The notes beneath the pieces are model-generated. The model had not been told where the DNA came from. It searched no databases and saw only the letters and a list, made by a program, of their open reading frames with translations. From the NCBI RefSeq assembly GCF_000169175.1, contig NZ_AAWS01000071.1, positions 1-34,570 of the forward strand: 34,570 nucleotides of DNA, read 5' to 3'. How positions within the stretch are numbered: the stretch's first letter is position 1; every line of letters starts with the position of its first letter. This stretch comes from Microscilla marina ATCC 23134 (GTDB lineage Bacteria; Bacteroidota; Bacteroidia; Cytophagales; Microscillaceae). The translations under genes were made by a program, and so were the position numbers. Positions 1 through 6,934 of the stretch are shown piece by piece.

Positions 1-4
1 TACC

Positions 5-200
5 CTAGTGCACTGGGGATTAAATAAATGCGCTATTTATTCGAGGGTATTTTGTTTGCTGACGCACTTCAAAAAGTGCGCAGAGTTAGTTTACAATTCC
101 GATGTATATCGGAACCGGAGCTACGCAAACTTTTTTAAGTAAAGTCAGCGGGCTAAAGACTCCGAATAATGTAGTAGGAATTTAGTTTCCAGTGCACTAG
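5..200 (-). repeat. MITE-like intergenic element with 12-bp terminal inverted repeats (copy 1)
   Basis: The element is bounded by CTAGTGCACTGG at 5-16 and its exact reverse complement CCAGTGCACTAG at 189-200. Its outer 82 nt (119-200) match the reverse complement of 32881-32962 at 77 of 82 positions. The inner part differs from the second copy and carries a small hairpin (63-80) and a nested palindrome, CCGATGTATATCGG, at 99-112. It contains no ORF that looks real, and I cannot define a target-site duplication. A non-autonomous mobile element or old intergenic repeat is inferred. It ends about 15 nt before a promoter-like box upstream of dprA. Confidence 0.75.
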
Positions 201-215
201 TTTACCCAAAACAAG

Positions 216-223
216 TATATTTG
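216..223 (+). promoter_or_regulatory. Bacteroidota -7 box, putative dprA promoter
   Basis: TATATTTG matches the Bacteroidota -7 consensus TAnnTTTG and lies 23 nt before the dprA start codon. No convincing -33 TTG is visible, because the expected position falls at the edge of the repeat element ending at 200. The call rests on the -7 box and its position only. Confidence 0.4.
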
Positions 224-246
224 TCTACTCAAATCCAACTCTTTGC

Positions 247-1362
247 ATGAACAACTCTTCTTTGTATAGCATTGCCCTCAACCTGATAGACAAGGTAGGA
301 GGGGTGAAGGCGCGCCAACTGTTAAGCTATTGTGGTTCTGCCGAAGCCGTATTTAAAACCCCTAAAGCAAAATTGCTGAAAATACCCATGGTGGGCAATA
401 AGATTGTGTCTTTGATTATGCAAAAAGACATTCTACAGCAAGCCGAAGCTGAGGTAGAGAAAGCCTACAAACAAGACGTACAGATTGTTGCCTATACCGA
501 TGCCCACTACCCTGTCAGACTTAAACAATACGCTGATGCCCCTTTTGTATTTTATATCAAAGGAAAGGTCAACCTCAATGCCGAGCGTGCGGTGGCAATT
601 GTGGGTACACGGGCTGCTTCTGAGTATGGCAAAACCTTTACCGAAGAGTTGGTCAAAGAACTTAAACCCTACCAACCCCTGATAGTAAGTGGTTTGGCGT
701 ATGGTATAGACATTGCCGCACACCAGGCAAGCCTAAAGTATGGTTTGCCTACTATAGGGGTCATGGCCAGCGGCATAGATGTGGTGTACCCTACCCCCCA
801 CCTGGGTACGGCACGCCAAATGGTGCAACAGCAGGGGGGAGTAATGACCGAAGCCCGCTTTGGTACACAACCCGATGCACGAAAGTTTCCGGCACGTAAC
901 CGGATCATTGCAGCATTGGCCGACGCAGTAGTAGTGGTAGAAGCCAAAGTCAGTGGCGGAGCACTTATTACCGCAAATATTGCCAACGACTACCACAAAG
1001 ATGTGTTTGCTGTGCCCGGCGATATTCATCGAAAAACGTCGGAGGGTTGCAATAACCTGATTAAACAACACAAAGCCCACCTGATGACCAAGGCTAAAGA
1101 TGTGGCATATATTATGAACTGGGAGTTAAATGGCAAAAACAAATCGGTACAGCAATCGTTGTTATTTAATGAGCTACCCGAAAACGCGGAGGAAAAAGAA
1201 ATAGTGGTTTTGCTGCAAAAGCAACCCAAAAAAACCTTAAGCCTGGACGAAATAAGCTGGCAACTTAAAATGCCCTTGTCTAAAGTAAGCGCTTGCTTAC
1301 TCAACCTCGAAATTCAAGGTTACCTTAAGTCTCTGCCCGGCAAAAAGTTTACCTTGATTTAG
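247..1362 (+). CDS. dprA: DNA-processing protein DprA (Smf family)
   Basis: The family loads RecA onto incoming single-stranded DNA during natural transformation. The 371-residue length is typical. Residues about 1-65 form the N-terminal helix-hairpin-helix region, followed by the DprA Rossmann fold. That fold shows the core motifs AIVGTRAASEYG (117-128) and SGLAYGIDIAAH (148-159), then GVMASGIDVVYP and FPARNRIIAAL. The last 70 residues look like the winged-helix C-domain. The ATG start at 247 agrees with the usual family N-terminus. The next gene begins 19 nt after the stop, so the two are probably co-transcribed. All key motifs are intact and I see no sign of transfer. Identification is secure; whether the organism is naturally competent cannot be judged from this gene. 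Confidence 0.95.
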   Translation: MNNSSLYSIALNLIDKVGGVKARQLLSYCGSAEAVFKTPKAKLLKIPMVGNKIVSLIMQKDILQQAEAEVEKAYKQDVQIVAYTDAHYPVRLKQYADAPFVFYIKGKVNLNAERAVAIVGTRAASEYGKTFTEELVKELKPYQPLIVSGLAYGIDIAAHQASLKYGLPTIGVMASGIDVVYPTPHLGTARQMVQQQGGVMTEARFGTQPDARKFPARNRIIAALADAVVVVEAKVSGGALITANIANDYHKDVFAVPGDIHRKTSEGCNNLIKQHKAHLMTKAKDVAYIMNWELNGKNKSVQQSLLFNELPENAEEKEIVVLLQKQPKKTLSLDEISWQLKMPLSKVSACLLNLEIQGYLKSLPGKKFTLI

Positions 1363-1381
1363 TTATATAGTAAAAGCATAG

Positions 1382-2344
1382 ATGTTGGATCATTATCAAA
1401 TATTGGGATTGAAGAGAACCGCTTCGGCCGAGCAGATAAGAATTGCTTATAAGAAAATGGCGAAGCGTTATCACCCCGATAAAAACAACAATGATCCCCA
1501 CGCCGAAGAAGTATTTAAACGCATCAATGCCGCCTATCAGGTACTGTCTGACAAAACCAAAAAATACGATTACGATCACCCAACTACCACTACTGCCCGA
1601 CCAACATCTACTCATTATCGCACTTCGGAAACCACCACTACTCACCAAAAAAAATCTACTACTTATCGCGCCTCTGGCACCTATTATCAAGCTTCTTCCC
1701 GACACAAATATGAGCATATTCCGCTCAGGGTAAGGCGTATGCTACAGTTGGCCAGCGTGGTGATTGGCATTGGTGTGTTGGCGTTTGGAGTATACCTATA
1801 CGAAGTGGCTCCCCGCATATCGGCAAGGCACAGTTACGAAGAAGCCGTGGTGTTGGTGGCAGCACACAAATACAAAGAAGCCCTCAAAAAACTCAACCAT
1901 GCGGTTATATTTTACCCCCAACTGGTAGAGGCACAAATGCTGCGGGCAGACTTGAGTTACCGGGTTTTTAAGCATTACGTAGAAGCGTATGTGGGCTATA
2001 GCGAGGCAATCAAATACAGTAAAGAGGTGTTGCCGCTCAATGTGTTTTTTCTGAGGGGAATGGCGGCTTTTAAGGCACAAAAATACCGCCGGGCAATCAA
2101 TGACTTTAGCCAAACTATCTCAGACAATCCCGAAGGAAATCAGTACTCAGCCCAAGCCTATTTTTTTCGGGCCCAAGCCCAATACTATGTAAACCCTCAC
2201 CACAAAGCCTCGATTTGTAATGACCTGACCGCTGCCAAAGAAGAGGGAGTAAAAGGAGCTCACCGCCTACACTTGTTTTTTTGCGAAAGCATAGCACCAG
2301 GTGCCATCCAAAATATTGGTTTGAGCCAAGGGCTGGATTTTTAG
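1382..2344 (+). CDS. J-domain protein with transmembrane anchor and TPR-like C-terminus
   Basis: Residues 1-66 are a J domain that starts directly at MLDHYQILGL and contains the HPD motif at 31-33, which stimulates the ATPase of DnaK-type chaperones. A Thr/Ser-rich linker (67-110) follows, then one hydrophobic segment (about 120-140, LQLASVVIGIGVLAFGVYLY). The C-terminal 170 residues are helical repeats that look like TPRs, for example EEAVVLVAAHKYKEALKKLN. There is no Gly/Phe region or zinc finger, so this is a class III (DnaJC-like) co-chaperone and not DnaJ itself. It probably recruits Hsp70 at the inner membrane to partners bound by the TPR part; that role is inferred. It lies 19 nt after dprA and ends before a convergent terminator. 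Confidence 0.85.
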   Translation: MLDHYQILGLKRTASAEQIRIAYKKMAKRYHPDKNNNDPHAEEVFKRINAAYQVLSDKTKKYDYDHPTTTTARPTSTHYRTSETTTTHQKKSTTYRASGTYYQASSRHKYEHIPLRVRRMLQLASVVIGIGVLAFGVYLYEVAPRISARHSYEEAVVLVAAHKYKEALKKLNHAVIFYPQLVEAQMLRADLSYRVFKHYVEAYVGYSEAIKYSKEVLPLNVFFLRGMAAFKAQKYRRAINDFSQTISDNPEGNQYSAQAYFFRAQAQYYVNPHHKASICNDLTAAKEEGVKGAHRLHLFFCESIAPGAIQNIGLSQGLDF

Positions 2345-2433
2345 GTAAAACGCCCACAACCAGAGTAAATACCAGGGCAGCATTAAACATAGCCATATTT
2401 ATAGCTACTTAATGTTTGAAAAACAAAGCATAA

Positions 2434-2475
2434 AAAAACGACAAGTAAGCACCTAAAGCCCTACTTGTCGTTTTT
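2434..2475. terminator. Bidirectional Rho-independent terminator
   Basis: A perfect 14-bp inverted repeat (AAAAACGACAAGTA at 2434-2447 and its complement at 2462-2475) encloses a 14-nt loop. It has A-rich and T-rich outer ends, so it can work on both strands. It lies between the convergent J-domain gene and the minus-strand peptidase gene, as expected. Confidence 0.75.
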
Positions 2476-2497
2476 ATTTGGTATCAGTACCAAAAGC

Positions 2498-3898
2498 TTA
2501 GCGCACGTGCGTAATTTCCACCACCATTGCTACTACCGATTTGCCCGAACTTGCCGCCTTAAAGTTGATTTTGTCACTGCTAAACTGGGCATTTTTACTG
2601 CTTACCAGGTCTGCCGCCATTACCTTTTCTATGCGGTCTACAAACGAACCTTTGTACTTACTTAGTTGCTTGCGTATAGACCGAATATTGAGCTTTTTCT
2701 TAGAGTATAGCACGCACATGTAGTCAGTACCAATGTTATTATCCATTTTGATATAATAATCTTCGTTTGGAATGGCTACATTGTTTGACTTATAGTTGAG
2801 CGCAGGACTAATGCTGCGTTTGTGCGGGAAAATCATAAAAGTTTTTTCGCTCAGGTCGGAGCCAATGGCATATACAAAAGCGGGCTCATTGTTAGAGATA
2901 TGAATGCGAAACTGGGTGCCCGATGCATAAGGCTTTTTCATTTTATAATACCCCACTTTGTTGGTTTTACGCACATAGTCGGCTTCCATTTGATTGCCCG
3001 ATGCCAGTATAAACTTAAGTTGCCCTGATAGGTCGGCTTCGTGTGGCAAAGTCTTAGGGAAAGCAATGACCTCATAAGCGTACTTGGTAAAGTTGGCAAA
3101 GTCGTCGTATTTGATCCAGATAAATCCCCCATTGCCCCATTTGGTGCCCCAACTGTTCATGATCTCAAATGCCCCACCATACTTGTTGTCATCATAGCCA
3201 ATTACACACATGGCGTGTCCTCCATAACGCATGTTGGGGTTTTCGCTGGGTTTCCAGAAACCCTTTGCCTTAAAAAACGAGCGGGGGCATTTCATACCTA
3301 TTACTACCGGGTGCCCCGATGCCAACGATTTTTTCATTGCCCTGATCTTGAAGTTTTTGCCATATTTTCGGTCAAACAAACGGGCGTAATCTTGTATCTT
3401 ATGAGGTTTTGCTTTGCTAAAAATATTGCTTGGTATACTGGTAACACAGCTAATAGGAAACTCAGCATACTTGGGCACTCCCCGGTTTACCATTACCTGC
3501 ATGGCATCCGAAATGTGTGAACCACGTTTGCAACCTGCATCGGTTTTGTACTTAATTAGTTTGTACAAAAAACCAGGAGAATACGTATTACTGGTAATTT
3601 TTTGTTTACTCGTCCAACCATTGCTTTTTGCCTCTACAATGGTACGGGCGGCATACGCCGATGACCAACCTACACAGGTGCCATACCGTCCCTGACTTTT
3701 GGGAGTAGGACACCATTTTTTGAGCGACGATTTGGCTGGTACGCTTACATAGTCGCGGGTCATCAGCATGGCCTTCATCGGAGTGGCTTTGTATTTTTCA
3801 TCATCCATTTCCATACCCAGGCTATATTCCTGAGCAAACCCGGCAACACTCATCATTGCCAGCAAAAAGGTAAACCAATAGTGAGAATAGTGTTTCAT
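2498..3898 (-). CDS. Secreted papain-family (C1) cysteine peptidase with DUF4384-like C-domain
   Basis: A signal peptide (residues 1-22, ending at GFAQ) precedes a papain-like catalytic domain at about 50-275. The catalytic set is visible and in order: oxyanion-hole Gln69 and nucleophile Cys75 (KSQGRYGTCVGWSSAYAA), His228 (YGGHAMCVIGYDD) and Asn248 (IMNSWGTKWGNGG). The C-terminal part (about 290-466) resembles DUF4384, a beta-rich domain often attached to secreted bacterial proteases; this assignment is less certain. There is no T9SS sorting domain, so the product probably stays in the periplasm or outer-membrane space. It is encoded 400 nt downstream of a second secreted cysteine peptidase on the same strand. 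Substrate and processing are unknown. An active enzyme is expected because no catalytic residue is missing. Confidence 0.88.
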   Translation of the reverse strand: MKHYSHYWFTFLLAMMSVAGFAQEYSLGMEMDDEKYKATPMKAMLMTRDYVSVPAKSSLKKWCPTPKSQGRYGTCVGWSSAYAARTIVEAKSNGWTSKQKITSNTYSPGFLYKLIKYKTDAGCKRGSHISDAMQVMVNRGVPKYAEFPISCVTSIPSNIFSKAKPHKIQDYARLFDRKYGKNFKIRAMKKSLASGHPVVIGMKCPRSFFKAKGFWKPSENPNMRYGGHAMCVIGYDDNKYGGAFEIMNSWGTKWGNGGFIWIKYDDFANFTKYAYEVIAFPKTLPHEADLSGQLKFILASGNQMEADYVRKTNKVGYYKMKKPYASGTQFRIHISNNEPAFVYAIGSDLSEKTFMIFPHKRSISPALNYKSNNVAIPNEDYYIKMDNNIGTDYMCVLYSKKKLNIRSIRKQLSKYKGSFVDRIEKVMAADLVSSKNAQFSSDKINFKAASSGKSVVAMVVEITHVR

Positions 3899-3938
3899 AT
3901 TTTAATTATTAGGTATGTAAATTTTTGTTTAGTTTTTC

Positions 3939-3952
3939 ATAGTTAGAAGCCC
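3939..3952 (+). repeat. Short direct repeat (left copy of a pair)
   Basis: ATAGTTAGAAGCCC at 3939-3952 recurs exactly at 4081-4094 in the same 400-nt gap between the two peptidase genes. Both copies are followed by a short G-run. The meaning is unknown. Confidence 0.55.
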
Positions 3953-3954
3953 CG

Positions 3955-3982
3955 ACAGGGTGCAAGCTTTAAGCGACAAGTC
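3955..3982 (-). repeat. Dispersed repeat module, copy of the unit at 14849-14875
   Basis: On the minus strand this reads GACTTGTCGCTTAAAGCTTG followed by CACCCTGT. The same sequence, with one base deleted, occurs on the plus strand at 14849-14875. Here it directly abuts a CCGATnnATATCGG palindrome unit (3984-4015), which suggests that the two modules travel or evolve together. Confidence 0.6.
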
Positions 3983-3983
3983 G

Positions 3984-4015
3984 CAAGTCCTTAGATACCG
4001 ATGAATATCGGTGCT
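3984..4015 (+). repeat. REP-like palindromic unit, core CCGATGAATATCGG
   Basis: The unit begins CAAGTCCTTAGATA, continues with the imperfect palindrome CCGATGAATATCGG and ends TGCT. It is one of at least five closely matching copies in the window. The others are at 9469-9499, 12740-12772, 14542-14574 and 14582-14614. It lies between the C1 and C14 peptidase genes. Confidence 0.75.
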
Positions 4016-4080
4016 ATTCCCTATTCCATAGGGAGTTATAAAGTTTGTAAAGTGCTTATTTTCAGTTGTTTACAAATTTT

Positions 4081-4094
4081 ATAGTTAGAAGCCC
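4081..4094 (+). repeat. Short direct repeat (right copy of a pair)
   Basis: Exact second copy of the 14-mer ATAGTTAGAAGCCC seen at 3939-3952. It is the edge of a stretch related to the one around 3935-3960. Confidence 0.55.
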
Positions 4095-4190
4095 AATAGG
4101 GTTCTAGGGACTAGGCACACCCTACTCCGTTGAGCTCATCACAGCAAACAGCTGTAGATTCGGTTTAGAGGTAGCTACACTTTTTCTATC

Positions 4191-4223
4191 ACGTTGATTT
4201 TTTAGTGATTTATAAAACCGTAG
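4191..4223 (+). repeat. Divergent third copy of the kinase-flanking module
   Basis: The stretch contains TGATTTTTTAGTGATTTATA and then a diverged ACCGTAG. It resembles the modules at 14657-14695 (same strand) and 12663-12701 (opposite strand), which bracket the histidine-kinase gene. Similarity is clear by eye but has several mismatches and a one-base insertion. Confidence 0.45.
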
Positions 4224-4298
4224 TTAAAAACATTCAGGTTAAACTGAAAACGTGATGGATTACGGTTCGCGAAATATCCACCATAAAGCCCTCTAAAG

Positions 4299-6425
4299 TT
4301 ACTGCTTTCTAAAGTAAAAATCTCCGATAATAGACGAGTTCTCCCAAGGCGTTTGTCTACCACCCGTTTGTTGCAATACCTTTGCCCTTACCTTTTTAAA
4401 TACCTGCTCTATAGTAAGCCCCGGAACCCGCAGCATTTTGAGTAACTCTTGAGTGTACAAACCATTGGCTCCCTCACCGTCAGCAGCTACCGAGCCTGGC
4501 GCAGTAGCATAGGCTATAAAAGTTCCGGTAGGGGCAGTAGTGCTGGCCAATCCACGGGTACTTGAACGTGAACTGGTTTTGAAAGGGTTATTGCGGCAAG
4601 CATCTAAAATAACAATATTCATTGGATTGCTTGCGGCGTCCATTTCGGCAAGCACCAACCCCAGGTTTACTGAGCGGTACCTCACCTGTTGTTCTTTGTC
4701 TATTTTTGCTTTTACCGGAATGAGGTAATTTTCACCTTTTACCTGTAGCCCGTGTCCGGCAAAATAAAAAAGCCCTACGCTTCCACTTTTAATCTTATTG
4801 CCAAATTGAGTAATGGCGGTTTCCATCGTTTCTTGGTTTACATTGATGTGCTCCATTACATCAAAGCCTAATCCACGTAAAGACTTAGCCATTGCTCTGG
4901 CGTCGTTTGCCGGGTTTTTGAGCGGCGCATTGGCATAGTCAGCATTGCCTATGATTAATGCCACCCGCTTGCCTGCTACAGTATTATTTGCCACCAGGCT
5001 TTGGTAGGTAACAGTACGGCGTGAGGTAACAGTACCTGCAGCATTGCTTACTACTACCGATATTTTATTGGCGCCTTTCCGCAAGGCAACGGTCTTTCTT
5101 AAACTTTTGGTGCAATTGTCGGCAGTCACTACCTCAAATCCTCGGGTGTTTTGGGCAATGCCATTGACATATACCTTGACAAACCGTACCCTTGAAGGTG
5201 ACTTGATACAAGCATTGAGTGTGTAGTTTTTGTCGGTGGTACTGATCGAAAAGTTGCTGGGTGCATTCCAGTTTACGGTAGCCTTTACTACTGTATTTTC
5301 TACCTGGCGGGCAGTATAGCGTATTCTGCGGCTGGAACTCACCGAGCCTCCGGCATTGGTAGCCACCACCTTTACATTGTTGGTACCCTCTGACAATGTC
5401 ACCGATTTGCGAATGGTTTGGGCACAACCTCCAGTAGCCACTACCTCAAACCCACGGGTAGTTTGCAGGCGATTGTTTACATATACCTTGACACTGCGCA
5501 GGGCAGACGAAGACTTGATGCATACATCAATAGGGTAAAGTCGCTGGCGGGAGCTGGTGAGTAACCGCAGGGGAGCGTTCCAGCGAATGACAGGTTTTGG
5601 TTTGATCGTGGTGACTACCGAGTTGTTGTTTTTTACCTTGCCTACACCATATATCAGGCTGGTAACCGCATATCTTTTGTTCCAATAGGTACTAATTCTT
5701 TGCTTGGGGTAATAGTCGCGTAATGCCCACGATTGAATATACCCGGTGTTTTTAGTCAGCATTACTACCCATTCGCCGTTGCCATAACCTAAGTTGGTGA
5801 CTGAATAGCCCTGGCTCCACTTTTGGCGAATGCGGGTGGCAGGAAAGCTACTGCTTTTGATCCAGGTTTGGCTGCCATAGCCTGAGCTTCGCGACATAAT
5901 CACCGCCCATTTGCCTTGCCCATAAAACATATTGGTCACTGCATAGCCTTTACGCCAGTATTCGCTGATGCGGTTGCCAGGAAAACTGGCGTTGAGTGTC
6001 CAGTATTGGCGGGTAAGCCCACTGCTTTTGGTGCCTACTATTGCCCACAAACCATTGCCATAAGCCATGCTTGTAACAGTATAACCCCGACGCCAATAGT
6101 CGTTGATTTTTTCGCGTGGAAACGAGGTACGGGTTGCCCATGACTGTTGTCCGTAGTTGGCGCCCTTTGACATCACCACTGCCCACTTGCGCTCTCCATA
6201 CGACACACTGGTAATTTTGTAGCCCATTTTCCAGTATTTTTTGATAGACTCACGCGGGAAATAGGATTTATGAAACCAGATTTGTTGTGAGTACCGCGTA
6301 TATTTTGACATGACCAATGCCCACTTATTTTGGGCTTGGGTAGGGAAAGTATGCAATGATAAAAAAATAAAAACTGCTACTACCTGCCAGCGTAGTAGGC
6401 GCGAGAATGGTTTTGTTGACATCAT
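4299..6425 (-). CDS. Secreted caspase-like (C14) cysteine peptidase with five 46-residue repeats and two Ig-like domains
   Basis: I start at the first ATG (6425), giving 708 residues; an in-frame TTG at 6452 would add nine. A signal peptide ends near TQAQ. Next come five tandem units of 46 residues, with tryptophans at 35, 81, 127, 173 and 219 and the recurring pattern WAVVMSK...SFP...I..YW..GY.VTS..YG. This resembles DUF7477. Two related Ig-like domains follow (about 282-372 and 386-474; both begin WNAP and contain TRGFEVV). The caspase fold (485-700) starts GKRVALIIGNADY and has His558 in FYFAGHG and Cys610 in ILDACRNNPF, an intact dyad. The basic-residue specificity usual for bacterial metacaspases is family knowledge only. 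The repeats probably bind a partner or substrate outside the cytoplasm. A second secreted cysteine peptidase lies downstream. Confidence 0.88.
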   Translation of the reverse strand: MMSTKPFSRLLRWQVVAVFIFLSLHTFPTQAQNKWALVMSKYTRYSQQIWFHKSYFPRESIKKYWKMGYKITSVSYGERKWAVVMSKGANYGQQSWATRTSFPREKINDYWRRGYTVTSMAYGNGLWAIVGTKSSGLTRQYWTLNASFPGNRISEYWRKGYAVTNMFYGQGKWAVIMSRSSGYGSQTWIKSSSFPATRIRQKWSQGYSVTNLGYGNGEWVVMLTKNTGYIQSWALRDYYPKQRISTYWNKRYAVTSLIYGVGKVKNNNSVVTTIKPKPVIRWNAPLRLLTSSRQRLYPIDVCIKSSSALRSVKVYVNNRLQTTRGFEVVATGGCAQTIRKSVTLSEGTNNVKVVATNAGGSVSSSRRIRYTARQVENTVVKATVNWNAPSNFSISTTDKNYTLNACIKSPSRVRFVKVYVNGIAQNTRGFEVVTADNCTKSLRKTVALRKGANKISVVVSNAAGTVTSRRTVTYQSLVANNTVAGKRVALIIGNADYANAPLKNPANDARAMAKSLRGLGFDVMEHINVNQETMETAITQFGNKIKSGSVGLFYFAGHGLQVKGENYLIPVKAKIDKEQQVRYRSVNLGLVLAEMDAASNPMNIVILDACRNNPFKTSSRSSTRGLASTTAPTGTFIAYATAPGSVAADGEGANGLYTQELLKMLRVPGLTIEQVFKKVRAKVLQQTGGRQTPWENSSIIGDFYFRKQ

Positions 6426-6934
6426 AGTGTTGGGTACTTGATTTTTTTTCAATTAGTTGGTGCAATGAGCCACAAAACTCATTGATATTTGGTGTAATAG
6501 TGATAAACAAGCTGGAAAAACAAACAAGTTGTTTATAAAATTGCCTGGATTGATTTTTTTAATCTTACTTAAATCATTTCCTTTTTTCTTAAAAAATGAG
6601 TATATTGAATTTTTAGGATCATTACAAAATACTGCTCAGGTAAGTTATCAAATCATCAGTTTTACAACTTAAATTAGTAGCCTTATAAATGTGACTAAGT
6701 GTTTTATAATCAATAATTTGTAAATGTATATCATAGTTCAAAAACTTTATACCTGGCATTGTATCATTGCCAGACAATCAATACCAATTGCATAGCAGGT
6801 TTATGTTATGCATACGCTATCAGACAATACAAGGTTTGAAGCAGTATTTTAAGCATCAGGATTTTAATAAATCACTTGTGATTTTTAATTTTATAATATA
6901 CCCAATGGTAAGTAAATAACCATTAAGATCATCA
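6426..6934. other. AT-rich divergent intergenic region
   Basis: These 509 nt separate the minus-strand caspase-like gene from rel/spoT on the plus strand and must carry both promoters. I see no clean TAnnTTTG box, no strong hairpin and none of the dispersed repeats found elsewhere. An octamer, CAGACAAT, occurs at about 6771 and again near 6830. Confidence 0.5.
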
